NCBI GenBank assembly: GCA_025677815.1
Contig: JAIXMP010000002.1
Coordinates: forward strand, 496,001 to 560,000
DNA: 64,000 nt
DNA from: Phascolomyces articulosus
Lineage: Eukaryota > Mucoromycota > Mucoromycetes > Mucorales > Lichtheimiaceae
Direction: 5' to 3'
This document shows positions 13,628 through 25,050 of the stretch, in pieces (position 1 is the first letter of the stretch; every line of letters starts with the position of its first letter). The notes below the pieces were generated by a model. It searched no databases, was not told where the DNA came from, and saw only the letters and a program-made list of their open reading frames with translations. Both the position numbers and the translations under genes were made by a program.

Positions 13628-14223
13628 ATAATTAATTTACTCCCTTTCACACCACCCATAGAAACCGAAACTCTCTTTATCGAATCTCCTCTTTATTTAC
13701 CAAACTTCCTTTCGTTACTACCAAACAAACGCTTCAAATTCTTTTCCCACATTCCAAAACAAAAAAAAAAAGGCATAAAATATCCTTGACTATCTTTTGT
13801 AACTAAAGTAGCGTTTGTTTTTGACACCCTTCATATTATTATATTATATCATTTTTCTCAAATCTTTCTTTATTCATACCAATTCTCTTTCTATCATCTT
13901 ATCTCCTTTTTTTAAAAAAAATCTTTCGGCAGTATTCATTCATTTGATGTTTCTCCCTTCTTCCTCTCTTTTTTTTTCATTCCTATTCATAAAACAAGCG
14001 AACTTTGGCAAAACCTTTTTCCAATAGTGAAATCGATCGAAAAGAAAAGGTGTAACTTAATGTAGGGTATTTAGGGGATAATTTTACACGAAATATATTA
14101 TTACTATGGACTTCACTGATCTGAATGAGAAAAAAGGGACAATATTTTTTACTATATATACTATACACAAAAAAGACATTGTTTATTATTTTATTATACA
14201 CAGCTGTTATGGCCATTGTTAGT
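13628..14223. other. Convergent 3' spacer RAB2/prolidase
   Basis: The 3' ends of RAB2 (+) and prolidase (-) meet here. It is T-rich and A-rich with AATAAA-like and ATAAAA runs, and no gene is visible. Short ORFs here are low-complexity Phe/Ser runs. Confidence 0.5.
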
Positions 14224-16017
14224 TTACTCCAACTTTCGCTTCTTGGATGAAGCTTCAGCCATAAGAGCTTCAATTTCAGCAATTTCCTTTGGTGCAGTGG
14301 TCAGGTTAACATAACCATCTTCAGTGACAACCAAGTTATCTTCAATACGAACACCGCCAACAGACTTGTACTTGTTGAGGATATCAACGTTGATATACTT
14401 CTTGGTTTCTTCAGCCTTGACAACGGGATCAATCATGAATTCACAGAAATAAATTCCAGGTTCGACAGTGACAACATTGCCTGCTGCAAGCGTCCGGCGC
14501 ATGCGCAAGTATCTGTAGCTAGGTCTGTCAATACGCTCAACGCTTGTGCAGTACTTGGGAACATCATGAACATCAATACCAATCATGTGACCAACTATGG
14601 ATATAATACGATCAATTAGCCTTATATCTAATAAAATCCCTTCTTCTCAAGAATGTAGCTGTGACAAGAAAACCACTGCTAATATAAACTTACTGCCGTG
14701 AGGGAAAAAGGCGGCAACAACATCCTTATCCAATAATTCTTGCTTTTCACCAACAATGATACCAGTCTTAATCAAACCTTCAGCAGCGACTTCAAGGGCA
14801 ACAGTATGAATATCTTCCCATTTAGCTCCAGCTTTCAATTCAGCAAAGCATGCCTTTTGCATATCCAAAACAATGGAATAGATAGTGGCAGCTTCTTCAG
14901 TGAATTTGCCACCCACGGGGAATGTACGAGTGATATCGGAAGCATAGTAGTTGTATTCACAACCAGCATCCACTAAAATCATATCAGTAGCGTTTTCAAT
15001 GGTAGCATTGTTCTTGTTATAGTGAAGAGTAGCAGCATTCATGCCCGCACCGAAAATTGGCATATAAGATTGGAAGAAAGCGCCATTGCGGTTGGATTCT
15101 AATTTTTTATACATATTTATCAATAAATATGTACATAGACATAATGAATATAAATATTGATGCAAAAAATATTTGCTTACCATTGAGGAAAATAGCATAC
15201 AATTCAGCTTCGTTGATACCAGTCTTGGCAGCTTCCATGACCTATTGTTTTAAAACGGAGTGAGTTGCTGGGTTCGCGAAAAAGTTGTCATCAAAAGACG
15301 ACACGGGATAATATGGGAGACGAAAAAAAAAGAGAAAGAGTTGTATATATGACACATGAAAACGAAAACAAAAATCATATGCAAATATTTTATGTACCTT
15401 AACGTGAGCATCAGAAGAAATCTTGTTGGCTTTACGCATCACTTCAATTTCCCAATCAGCCTTAACAATACGTGCTTCGGAAATAGCGGCATACAAAGCA
15501 TCATTGTCTTCAGTGCTGGCGCTCTTGATAGCTTCATCCTTAAAGGTCAAGTTGAAATGAGGAATGGTGTAAACAGCAGAAGCTTCCTTCAAACGAGCAT
15601 CCAAATCAGTTGTATAAAGGGCTTCATCCACGTCGTATTTGGTTTGCAAAGTTTCGAGGGAATCGGGATAACCCATCCAAACAACATCATCAGGGTTGAC
15701 GGGAGGAGCAAACAATTGAATACGCTTGGTAGCAACATCAATCACGACATAGAAACCAGGTTCAGCAACACCTATTCGTATTTGTTAAACCATTAGCGTG
15801 TTTGTTTGTATGGTTCGTTTGTTCGTGTTTGTTGTTTGCGTTGAAAAAGGGAAAACTTACCAGTTAAATAATAAAAGGAACTTTCTTGTCGAAAGTCAAC
15901 TTCAACATCAGTATCATCACGTTCGCGAAGTTCTTTACCCTTGACAACAATAACACCGTCCTTTCGGTTAAAGTGTTCCAAGACTTTTTCAACGTTTTGA
16001 CGTGTTGGTAAAACCAT
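14224..16017 (-). CDS. PEPD: Xaa-Pro dipeptidase (prolidase, M24B)
   Basis: Five exons, 15861-16017, 15771-15398, 15241-15181, 15098-14694 and 14594-14224 (given in transcript order), give 455 residues. It has an N-terminal aminopeptidase-P fold (GVIVVKGKELRERDDTDVE, FYYLTGVAEPGFY) followed by the pita-bread catalytic domain. The five metal ligands are all visible: D241 and D252 in DAGCEYNYYASDITRTF, H335 in GIGHMIGIDVHD, E377 in TVEPGIYF and E417 in GGVRIEDNLV. It cleaves dipeptides with C-terminal proline in the cytosol. It ends in a basic SSKKRKLE tail. Its promoter region is shared with a divergent small ORF. Confidence 0.96.
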
Positions 16018-16515
16018 TCTGAATAATAAGAGTAATAAAAAGGTGGTGTTAAAAGAAGAGAAAGAAGGGGAAGCCAAGGCGTGCGAAAACACTAGTTATT
16101 TAAAGCCAGAAAATTCCGGGTTTGCGATTTCCCACCCAATAAAGGAGGGTTCTTAGTTTAGATCGGCTTATAGCTGGGAATCCTAAGCGCTGTTTTTTCT
16201 ACTCCATTCCGATCTCACACCACGTTTGTTTTGTTACACACCGAAAGAAAGAAAAAAAAAACCAAGATGGCGCTAAATTATTTTATAACAAGTAAGATAT
16301 ACATACTATCAAATGTGAATGTATGTTTTTGCATAAATGACATTTTATTGGACTTGTTCTTCACTTTTTGTTTTTCTTTTTTGAAACAATTTTCCTTTTT
16401 TATCTTATTTAAAAAGAGATTGAATTCGGTTTATCAAATTATTCAAATATCGACTTTTTACTCTCTTTTTCTTTCTTTTCAATTGTTTTTTTAACATAAC
16501 ATCGTAATCGTCATC
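16018..16515. promoter_or_regulatory. Divergent promoter region prolidase / small ORF
   Basis: About 500 bases between two divergent coding starts. It contains CCAAT-type sequence near 16132-16140 (ACCCAATAAAGG) and long pyrimidine-rich stretches from 16360 to 16490 on the plus strand, typical of the leader of the downstream small gene. No factor site can be assigned with confidence. Confidence 0.4.
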
Positions 16516-16764
16516 ATGGATCGTTTTGCAAAAGCCGAACAAAAGATTAAAGAAGAATTTAAGCAGCATATGCCCCATCACACGCATCATACCGATAAGA
16601 AGCAAAATACAGGTGGTACTGTGACTCCTGAACAAAAATTCTTAAACGACCCAATACGTAACACGCAGCACGCGGATCAAGTGGGTGGATATCAAGATCC
16701 AATTTATCAACATCAAGGCAAAAGTACTTATGAAAGTACTGATATAACAAATACAGGAGCGTAA
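16516..16764 (+). CDS. Small hydrophilic hypothetical protein (82 aa)
   Basis: Single-exon ORF starting MDRFAKAEQKIKEEFKQHMP. It is charged, histidine-rich in the middle (HHTHHT), with Gly/Thr/Gln-rich remainder and no membrane segment or known domain. The start is preceded by a pyrimidine-rich leader and an AAC-ATCGTC-ATC context, and the ORF is followed by an AT-rich 3' region. Composition (balanced, few rare repeats) looks coding. I do not recognise the family; it could be a small stress-type hydrophilic protein, but that is a guess. Confidence 0.55.
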   Translation: MDRFAKAEQKIKEEFKQHMPHHTHHTDKKQNTGGTVTPEQKFLNDPIRNTQHADQVGGYQDPIYQHQGKSTYESTDITNTGA

Positions 16765-17759
16765 AATACCTATGGGCGATTACATGGAAGAAAATAACCT
16801 CATTGTATATATCTTTGTAAAAAAAAAAAAAAATAAGACCAGTTGTACGTTTATTATTATATATTGATGTAGCTAGTAGTAAAATTAGCATCCCCTCTTA
16901 CGCATATAGGAGCATTTTAAAGATATAGCAGAATATTATAATTATTATATCGAAACATCTAGTAATTGCCAAATGAATTTGAAAATGTAACGATGCAATG
17001 TGCGTAGTAAAGATGGAACTATTATGATCTGTTGTCTCTAGTGTGATAAATACTGATCGAAGGAATAGGAAGTCGGCCTTCATCATAACCCATGCGATAT
17101 TTTACAGTATGTCGAGTTTTGCCAACGAAAATACCCAATTTCAAACCACTTAAATTCATAATTTTTATAATATGAAGCATATTATTACTGGTTATCATCC
17201 AATATAAACAATGTTATTACGTGTTATGACCAATATCATGTGAGCGAATAAGCACAGATCGATATTGTTTTGGAGTTACCTATTACATCTTATATGAAAT
17301 CTTATAAAAAACGCATTTTAGTTTACTATATTGTATATCTACTACATGCTTTTGATGTTACTCCTTCCACTTTCACAAACATATAATCACTTATAATAAT
17401 ACTTTATTACAAATATATCTCTCTTGAGGGCACTTTTATATTTGCGTAAAAGAGGATGGGTAATACGAAAATGAGTATGCCAATGGATTTATATATAGTT
17501 GACTTAACGTAACCGTTATCTTCCAGATATCTCATATAGTTGTCAATGGCTTGTTCTATTTTCTAATGACAGGATATACTCTAGCATCAGTAGGTAGCTT
17601 ATTTCCAAATGGTAGATCCAACACCACACCTTCGTCGCATTCCTCTGTCAAGGACAAAAATGTAACTAGGCAGTTTCGTCGATGAGTGATAAAGCATATA
17701 TCCATCGTTCGTCTATTGATTTCTTCATGTTTTATTGTATATTATGTTATTTCAGTTAC
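16765..17759. other. Intergenic, AT-rich
   Basis: About 1 kb between the small ORF and the HET-like pseudogene. I see no gene, RNA or repeat that I can support. The part nearest 17760 may be decayed sequence of the pseudogene's 3' portion. Confidence 0.4.
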
Positions 17760-19040
17760 TTAATGAGTAATTTCAACACCCAGATCGAGAAAACTGATAG
17801 TTCCTTCAGGATTTTGAAATATACGTAAATCTTCTTTAACCAATGGAAACTGTCGTGGTCGTACTGTTATATAACTGGTGTTGTTGATAAGGAGAATATG
17901 GTTTTTCTTTGGTATTTTTCCTCCTTCATTATCGCTGTAGCAAATACATCAGCTTGTCGGTCAACTTGGGTTCCACGTTCCTTAAGTTGTAATATTTGTC
18001 GAGTTTGAACGTGGGCATCGCCAATACCAGTCCTAGAAGGTAGATCGTAGACTTCATGTACTGTATTTTTACAGTACATTGACCCGCGCGTTCCCAAAAC
18101 AAAGTACGGATAGGTCTTTTTCTACAAGATCACTGTAAAAGTTGCCAAGAGTGGTGATTGCTGGAAGATCATGGTTGAAATCCACGTTCATAAAATCGGC
18201 AAATATACTAGTCAAAACGTAAGTGCGATCATGTTCTTTTGTAGTGGATCGTGTATGAGGATAACGCAGTACAAAGTTGGCAGATTACTTTTTATTATTT
18301 GGGGATAAATTTGGAAGATCCAGAAGCACTTCCATGCTCATCGAGAGGTACCCATAAGTATATAACGACTTGTATTCCATAAATGAGCGTTTCTTCCAAC
18401 AAAAACAATATTCCTTGCCATCATAGCTTCTTTGAGAGCCCAAATGCGTTGAAACCGCTGTAATTGATAAATGTCGTCGAGACATTTTTAAGTAATTCAT
18501 GTTGATGTTCTCTTACCAGATATATGGATTCCCTTCATTGACATTTTAAGAAGACTTTTTACATCCATCTTCGCTTCAGTAATTAGACTTTTCCAGTTGG
18601 CATATTTGAATTATTGCTCTGATGCAGATAGTTCTAGGATCATCGCGACGGTATAGATGGGATTTTTGTAAATCTTATGCATTCTTTCAATTTCGGTATG
18701 TCTGGCTGCTTTATCGTTCAGGTCAATGCTACCCTTGTCATATCAAGTACATTCGGTGTTGAAATCCTTGCAAAGTTGCTGAATAAGTTGAACAAATGTA
18801 ACTTGCTGGATTTTATAGTCGAAATAAGGTGAGTCTACTTTTTTAATCTTGAAAAAGAGCTTGTGGTTGCGGTTATCAGTACACTTTTTACAGTCACCTT
18901 CGTTGTCAAAAAAAAATATCACCAGAGTAATTACAGCAATAAGAGAGAGTACAATATCTGTGAGTAGCGTCTGTGTCAGGTACTCGTTGCATGTCAGATG
19001 TACGAACGAGCCGGGAGGGACGAGAAATCTTTTTCGGTGG
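17760..19040 (-). pseudogene. Decayed HET-like gene, paralogue of the intact gene at 20370-22145
   Basis: Translating the minus strand in shifting frames recovers, in order, the same landmarks as the intact neighbour: SRPSRLVRTSDMQ then YCTLSY; TFVQLIQQLCKDFNTE then DLNDKAARHTEIERMH; QRFQRIWALKEAM and IVFVGRNAHLW; TTKEHDRTYVLTSIF; DLPSRTGIGDAH. It is broken by an in-frame TGA at 18743-18745 (where the paralogue has the Trp of WYDQ), a stop at 18611-18613 and at least two frame changes (around 18340 and 18070). The order and spacing match the paralogue from about its residue 37 to 400. It is therefore a non-functional copy, inverted relative to the intact gene. The precise ends are uncertain. 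Confidence 0.85.
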
Positions 19041-20369
19041 TTTTTTTTTTTATAAAAACAGTCCTGTTGGTTTTATTAGAGAAATCTGATCGCAAAAGTA
19101 CGCCATATGCTTGATGGTGGGAGATTCGTAACAACGATCAATATGTGCCTTCTTTACTAATCAAGTTTATCTAGTAGTTTATCAATGATTAATAAAGTTT
19201 TTCTTGTATTATAGACAGAAAATCAGCGGCAGTGCTATTAATAAAAAGATATACAATAGAAATTGAAAGAAAGAAGAGATAGGGACAAAAATTCCAAACA
19301 AACCAAGTATTTCTTTTGCCCACGAAAACTCATGTGTAACACTACAAAGAAGCTAAGCCAAAATGCAATATTTTTAGTAACCAAAACCAATCGTTCCATT
19401 TAACGATGAGATAAAAAGTTGCTTGATGCTGATTCTTATAGCATATATCTTTATTAATATTCGTCTCTTTGTAGTTAAGTTACATATTAATAATAATCGT
19501 ACCAGCTTATAACATTATTGTAAACAAAACCTTAAGAGTGTTCGAGGTGTTCCTCAGAGTAACTATATAAACGTATAGGTTCCTCTTTCTCATTTAGTGT
19601 ACCTGTTTGAGCGACTACAGTTAAAGTATACCCTATAGTGCTACGATAGTTGACTTTATCAAAGATGTTCAAGTAACGGTAGGTTATAATGTATGTATTT
19701 TGAACAAGTTGCCACACACAACAGTATGCTTTGTTCTGACCAATAAATAAGTCACTATTTTGTACGGATGCATTATTTCATGAGTATCTGCAAAGTCTGA
19801 AACCAATTACTAAATGTTTTGCAAATGAACTTAGCTCTAGACTTATAAACTTAAAATTGTACTACAAATAAAAGTAGGGAGAAGTTAAATAAGCGTTCAA
19901 TTTCTTTTTTATTTGTAACCAACAACTAAAGTCTTTTCATCCTACTCCCCAATAGTTTAACAAAGGAGAAAAAATGAAAATTTTGAACTGACTTGTTCTT
20001 TTAATCAATGGGAGGATTTTATTTATATATTATTAAGAACTAAAGATCTACATCATGTGTACGCCTTTATACAGTGACATTTGAGTTTAGTTAGCACGGC
20101 TCCGTTACACAAAAAATTCCAGGGCTTTTTTTTTTATAAATAAGATTGATGGTTCTTTTTCCTTTTTTTTTTCCCTAAACTCTTTTTTTTCAAAGCGTTC
20201 TTCATTACTGATCGTGCTGCATCTTCTACTGCTGCTATTATCTTGCTATAAAATACGACCTGTAAGTAGACAATTTTTGCCTATATATATATATATGTAT
20301 ATTTAAATTATTTCTACTATATAGTCCTGTGCTTACCTTACTGACTTTTTAATATCAAATAAAGTAATA
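19041..20369. promoter_or_regulatory. Spacer between inverted HET paralogues, promoter of the intact copy
   Basis: About 1.3 kb between the 5' ends of the pseudogene (-) and the intact gene (+). It is AT-rich without ORFs. A TATAAAA motif at 20247-20253 lies about 120 bases before the ATG at 20370 and is the best core-promoter candidate. Confidence 0.4.
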
Positions 20370-22145
20370 ATGTATATACAATATGAGCATACTCAATGGT
20401 ATTTTACAGAACGGAGAAATGAAAAAGAATACGGTCAAAATGATTCACTCATCAAAAGAGTTCCCGATAAGCTACCCAAACCAGAATTCATGCCTAGCAA
20501 ACTTGTTCGTATTTCGGATATGAAGGTGGTTCATGGTTCTCGAGTAAACGAAGGATACTGTGCATTGTCCTATTCCTGGAACCAATCTGGAGGTATACTA
20601 CGCCAGCGAGGCACCAGGAAATGTAAACGAATTGATGAAGGCCATCACAAAATTATTTTTCCTTCTACTAATTCATTTTCCCCTTCCGAGGAAAAAACTC
20701 CTGACAAAAATACTATTTTACCTGAAGACGTTATTCCATATGCTAGGACGCATAAAAATGCCAAATTAGATAAAATAAGAAGAGTGCTGACTATTATACA
20801 CAACGTAAACTATTTAGCAAAGAAAGAAGAATACAACAGGTGCGTGAAATACGTCAAATTTGAAGGCTTAATTCGCCAAATATGTCGACAATTCAATATC
20901 AAATACATATGGTACGACCAAGTATGCATCAATCAAAATGATAAATTGGAAAAGCAACGCGAAATACGTAATATGCATCATATATTCAGCAATGCTTACT
21001 GCACCGTTGCACTGGTACCTGAATTTTATTTACAACAAAACAAAAACCAATATCCAAACTATAAAGATTTTGAAATTACCAAATCTACATTACATCAGCA
21101 CGAATGGTTCAAACGTTTATGGACTTTGGAAGAAGCAATAAAATCAAAAAGATTACTTTTTATTGGCAGAAACATTCACGTATGGGGACAAGATCTTGTA
21201 CTTTCAGAATTACACCATCTGAATCATTCATCAGAAAAGCTAAGTGTACAACAAATTCTTCATGATGCCCATCGACGAAAAAGCACAAGGGACCACGACC
21301 GTGTTTTTGCACTGATTCATCTCTTTCCGAATACAGTCGATCAGATCAAAATTGACTACGACCAATCAGTGGAAGATTTAATGGTGGAGTTTTATGGCCT
21401 TTTAGCCAAAATTGATATTGGTGTTTTGGCATTCACAAAAGCGAGTCCAATCTATGAATCAGCCATTATAGAATTCAATGATTTTTTGCCATCTTGGACA
21501 GGTGTTGATGGAGAGCATCATCGATTTATTACTACGCCAACAACCTTTCAAAGTTATAATGTGTCTGGAAACACATTGAAAATGAAATGTACATATGTTA
21601 CGAACAGCCGATCCACCATTGACAGCCCTTCTTTTGATTTGCGACATAAGGATCTACCACCTTTTCCTGACAATGACAATGAAGAAAAAAATAATTATTA
21701 TCTATGTATACATACTCAACTCCCTGGAAGACGCCGAGACAGCTCAGTAATAATAAGGTTATCCATCGCAAGCTACAAAGATATTTTTGAAACAGAACAT
21801 TATATTGATCGGTTATCTAAAGACCTTTATCAATTATCAAGACTTGTAACAGTAAAAAAGGAACACATGCTCTGGTATAATTTTGATAAAGATGGAGATG
21901 AATATACAGAACTTGATTTCACTGCTTTGACGGAAGACATGGACGATCCTTCGTCAAGATACGTGTTGCTTGCTGGAATTCCCTTTGAAGAGCGGGTTAG
22001 AACATATGAAGTAGTGTATTATCCTGTTATCAAAAAGAAAGATGGAGAAGATATTTATAAAGCTATAGGCACTTGTTGGATAAGAAATTCACAGTACCTA
22101 TTCTCTGGTTGTAATTTACCCAAAAAGTCATTTAAAATTCAATAA
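20370..22145 (+). CDS. HET-domain (heterokaryon incompatibility-like) protein
   Basis: Uninterrupted 591-residue ORF with no intron, unlike nearly all neighbours. The three blocks of the HET domain (PF06985 type) are recognisable: YCALSYSWNQ (63-72), KYIWYDQVCINQNDKLEKQ (178-196) with HHIFSNAYCTVALV, and EWFKRLWTLEEA (245-256) with LLFIGRN. A RKSTRDHDRVFAL block follows near residue 306, then an unassigned C-terminal half with FLPSWTGVDGEH. In ascomycetes HET proteins trigger non-self recognition and cell death; the role in early-diverging fungi is not established. I see no fused effector or NACHT/repeat region. A broken inverted paralogue lies upstream, so this is an accessory locus. Confidence 0.85.
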   Translation: MYIQYEHTQWYFTERRNEKEYGQNDSLIKRVPDKLPKPEFMPSKLVRISDMKVVHGSRVNEGYCALSYSWNQSGGILRQRGTRKCKRIDEGHHKIIFPSTNSFSPSEEKTPDKNTILPEDVIPYARTHKNAKLDKIRRVLTIIHNVNYLAKKEEYNRCVKYVKFEGLIRQICRQFNIKYIWYDQVCINQNDKLEKQREIRNMHHIFSNAYCTVALVPEFYLQQNKNQYPNYKDFEITKSTLHQHEWFKRLWTLEEAIKSKRLLFIGRNIHVWGQDLVLSELHHLNHSSEKLSVQQILHDAHRRKSTRDHDRVFALIHLFPNTVDQIKIDYDQSVEDLMVEFYGLLAKIDIGVLAFTKASPIYESAIIEFNDFLPSWTGVDGEHHRFITTPTTFQSYNVSGNTLKMKCTYVTNSRSTIDSPSFDLRHKDLPPFPDNDNEEKNNYYLCIHTQLPGRRRDSSVIIRLSIASYKDIFETEHYIDRLSKDLYQLSRLVTVKKEHMLWYNFDKDGDEYTELDFTALTEDMDDPSSRYVLLAGIPFEERVRTYEVVYYPVIKKKDGEDIYKAIGTCWIRNSQYLFSGCNLPKKSFKIQ

Positions 22146-23803
22146 AAGTTATGCTTATTATATTTTGCTATTAGCGATAATAAAAGCAGTGCTCCTCACT
22201 TCATATTGGATTATTCAGCTGGTTTACATCACAAGGGAGGGAAATATCTGTCAATGACGATAAATTCAACATGCTGTTAATAGCAAGCATATTCATTGTT
22301 GGATCATACTCCCACTTATTCATATACAGATCGAAATACAATATTGTACGTAGTTGGTGTGGATTGTGGTAGTATGTAGTTGCATGCTGATACGGCAGAA
22401 TTACTATTTAACAATGATATTTGAATATATAACTTGCTTACTAGATCCTTGGGTAGTGTTATTTTTTCATTATCTGTACTTGATGTTACAAAAAGGTACT
22501 GTTTTAATAAAAGATTTTTTGATTTATTCTGCTGTGGTGTTAAAGTGCCTAGCGCCAATCATGTTAAATGATGATCTAACAAGCTGGAAAAACATATCTA
22601 AAAGTGATCCTCATCCCTCCGTTCAAATATCTATAAAGGATAATTACGACAAGACATTCGATTTGTCTCAACTATGCAATAAATAAGCAAATAAAACCAA
22701 GCTATGCCTCATGGCAGAGGATAATAGTGTTTTTTAAAAAGACATAAGATCACATTCGTAATAATATGTTGCCTAATAGCAATATACTGATTAAAACCGT
22801 TAAAAGATTTCTTTATACCATTGTGGTTTATCAATACAATAATACATGTAACATAATCGAAACTTGTTCTCAACTGACTACGTTAATTTATATATTAAGT
22901 TGACGACATTGATTAGAATTTGTAAACAGTCGGATCATGTCTACCATTCTCTCGAATTGTTCGTATTATATTATATATAAAATGCAACCATATGAATCTC
23001 TCATGTTCCGTCTCTCATATTATTCTCTTAAGTATCATCATCATAAGAAATAATATTGATATATATAATAGTTTTACTATGCTGTCATCAGTTATTCCTT
23101 TCCATGTTGAACGACAATAATCACCGATTTTTAATATTATGTTGTTTGTGGTGAGAATATCAACAAATCGATCATAATATAAAATATCACAAGAGAAGGT
23201 TTTCTTTTTTTTTTTTTCTTCTTCTTCTTTGGCCCTCCCAATAGCTTTGCTTTGGTAAGTTATGAAAGTATTACAAAAGAAAGTGTAATATTCTAATGGT
23301 TGTGAAGAAAGTTATACTTAAATAATAAGCAAAAAAATATATTACGATAAAGGGGTGCCAATGGGCTTAGCTCTAAATCGATCATGCCCGCTTCGGCGGG
23401 ATGCGTTGCTGGCGGTCTCGCATAGTAAGTTTTATTTTTCTCCTTTTGAATTGAATAAAAAGTAGGAATAGGTGGTGTCTTTTACCATTTAACACAACTG
23501 ATATTCACCTGTTTATCTTTAGTCACTTCTTGCCAGTGTGGGTGCTTCATGCAAATGATGTACTCATAAACAACAACGGAAGTAATAAAATAAAATTTGA
23601 TATTTGCCAAAACGTTTACAACCATGAGATTTTTTTTAACTCCAGGCATGTTTTATAGGCCTTTTATTCATTCTTATTAAAATTGTTCCCTTATTTGAAG
23701 ATATAAAAAAATATTCAATAGTGTAGTTTCCACTTTTGATGGGTAGGTTCTTTCAACAGAAAAACAAAGGAAGGATAACTATTTTGCATTTACACCTATT
23801 TCA
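22146..23803. other. Intergenic with one unassigned ORF and a GC-rich hairpin
   Basis: An ORF at 22354-22686 (+, 110 codons) ends SVQISIKDNYDKTFDLSQLCNK. It could be a remnant but I do not recognise it. A locally GC-rich patch at about 23350-23425 contains a CCCGC-TTCG-GCGGG stem-loop followed by a GTAAGT donor-like site. The rest is AT-rich and looks empty. Confidence 0.4.
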
Positions 23804-24753
23804 ATGAAACCAATTGTTGATTTGATTCAATGTCCATACATATATATATATGAAACTGAAACAGAAAACTCAAGTTATACGATTGCCAATTTGACATGTC
23901 ACGTTCTACCTGGTCAAGCGCGTGAATATACATGTCATGCCAACACATCTACCATCACTACTTTGGATATGTTATATACTGTATTTTCTGTCATCCTCTA
24001 CTGGGTTTTGGTAAATAAAAGAATTGCATTGGAAAAACAGAAACACGCTCATGATGCTCACTTATCTTTCTCTCATTTACTTGTTCATCCATTTTAGCCA
24101 ATACCAAAAATAAGTTGGATTGATAGTGTGTATACAATAGACATACCCGAGAACGATTATTATTACGGTCTTTGTGTTCTTTTGATATGGTTATGGTTAA
24201 AATCACATACAGTGAAAGAAGGTGCGTATAAATAAAATGGAAATTTTTTAGAGTTGGAGGGTGGGAGAAAAGGGAGAGAAAAGAGATGTGAAGGGTTTGT
24301 GGATATAAAAGTGCTCCAAGATATTAAGTTGTACAGAAAGTATTCTTGCTATCAGAGAGATAGGGATTCAAGTACGGACTGTCTATTGGGGTGGGCGAAG
24401 TGTATCGAAATTCATTGATCAACATAAAATCGATGATATTATTATTAATGAGGGAATCACCATGTGGCAAATCAAATCCTATATGGCTATTTTGGTCAAG
24501 AATCAAGATCGTATGGTGGTTGTATTTGAGGTAAAGCATCATCTCGTTTTGTATCTGTATGTATGATCACAGAAAAGGATAACAACAGCCAACAAAAAAG
24601 TAGAATATAGATACGTAATAAATCATTGACAAAAAAAAATCAATTTTTATATAGCATTTATTGCCCAGGTTACGACCAGTCTTGTTGGATGTGTATTGGG
24701 GTACGCGAGCCGTCATTTTCCCACATCAAACTCAACTTTTAAACGAGGATTGA
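23804..24753 (+). CDS. PIGH: GPI N-acetylglucosaminyltransferase subunit PIG-H
   Basis: Four exons, 23804-24010, 24098-24221, 24337-24530 and 24655-24753, give 207 residues. A hydrophobic hairpin (LYTVFSVILYWVL and YGLCVLLIWLWL) sits in the first half, as in PIG-H. It is followed by the PIG-H domain: KEESILAIREIGIQV, RSVSKFIDQHKIDDIIINEGI, and RLRPVLLDVYWGTRAVIF near the end. PIG-H is a subunit of the complex that transfers GlcNAc to phosphatidylinositol, the first step of GPI-anchor synthesis at the cytosolic face of the ER. The start is the first Met in the open frame; the extreme N-terminus is weakly conserved, so an upstream exon cannot be excluded. Confidence 0.88.
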
Positions 24754-25050
24754 TAGATTGATTGAGCAAAATCAAAGTATTATCCTGTACTGTTACATGT
24801 AATATTTTTTTTTCAATTTGCATAATGTTAATATAATATCCGGAAAAAAGGCATTTATATTTATGTGACGTATCGTATAGTAGTAGTATGAGACAACCAT
24901 AAAGTAGTTTTTTTCTCGAAAATGCGGATGGGGATGATGTGATCAATGGCTGGTGTTGAGATAGGGATTTCATTTAATGAGGATTGTGTATGATAATGAT
25001 GTAATAGTAGTGGTAAAAGTAATAGGAGTCATGGTATTTGTTTGTTCGTT

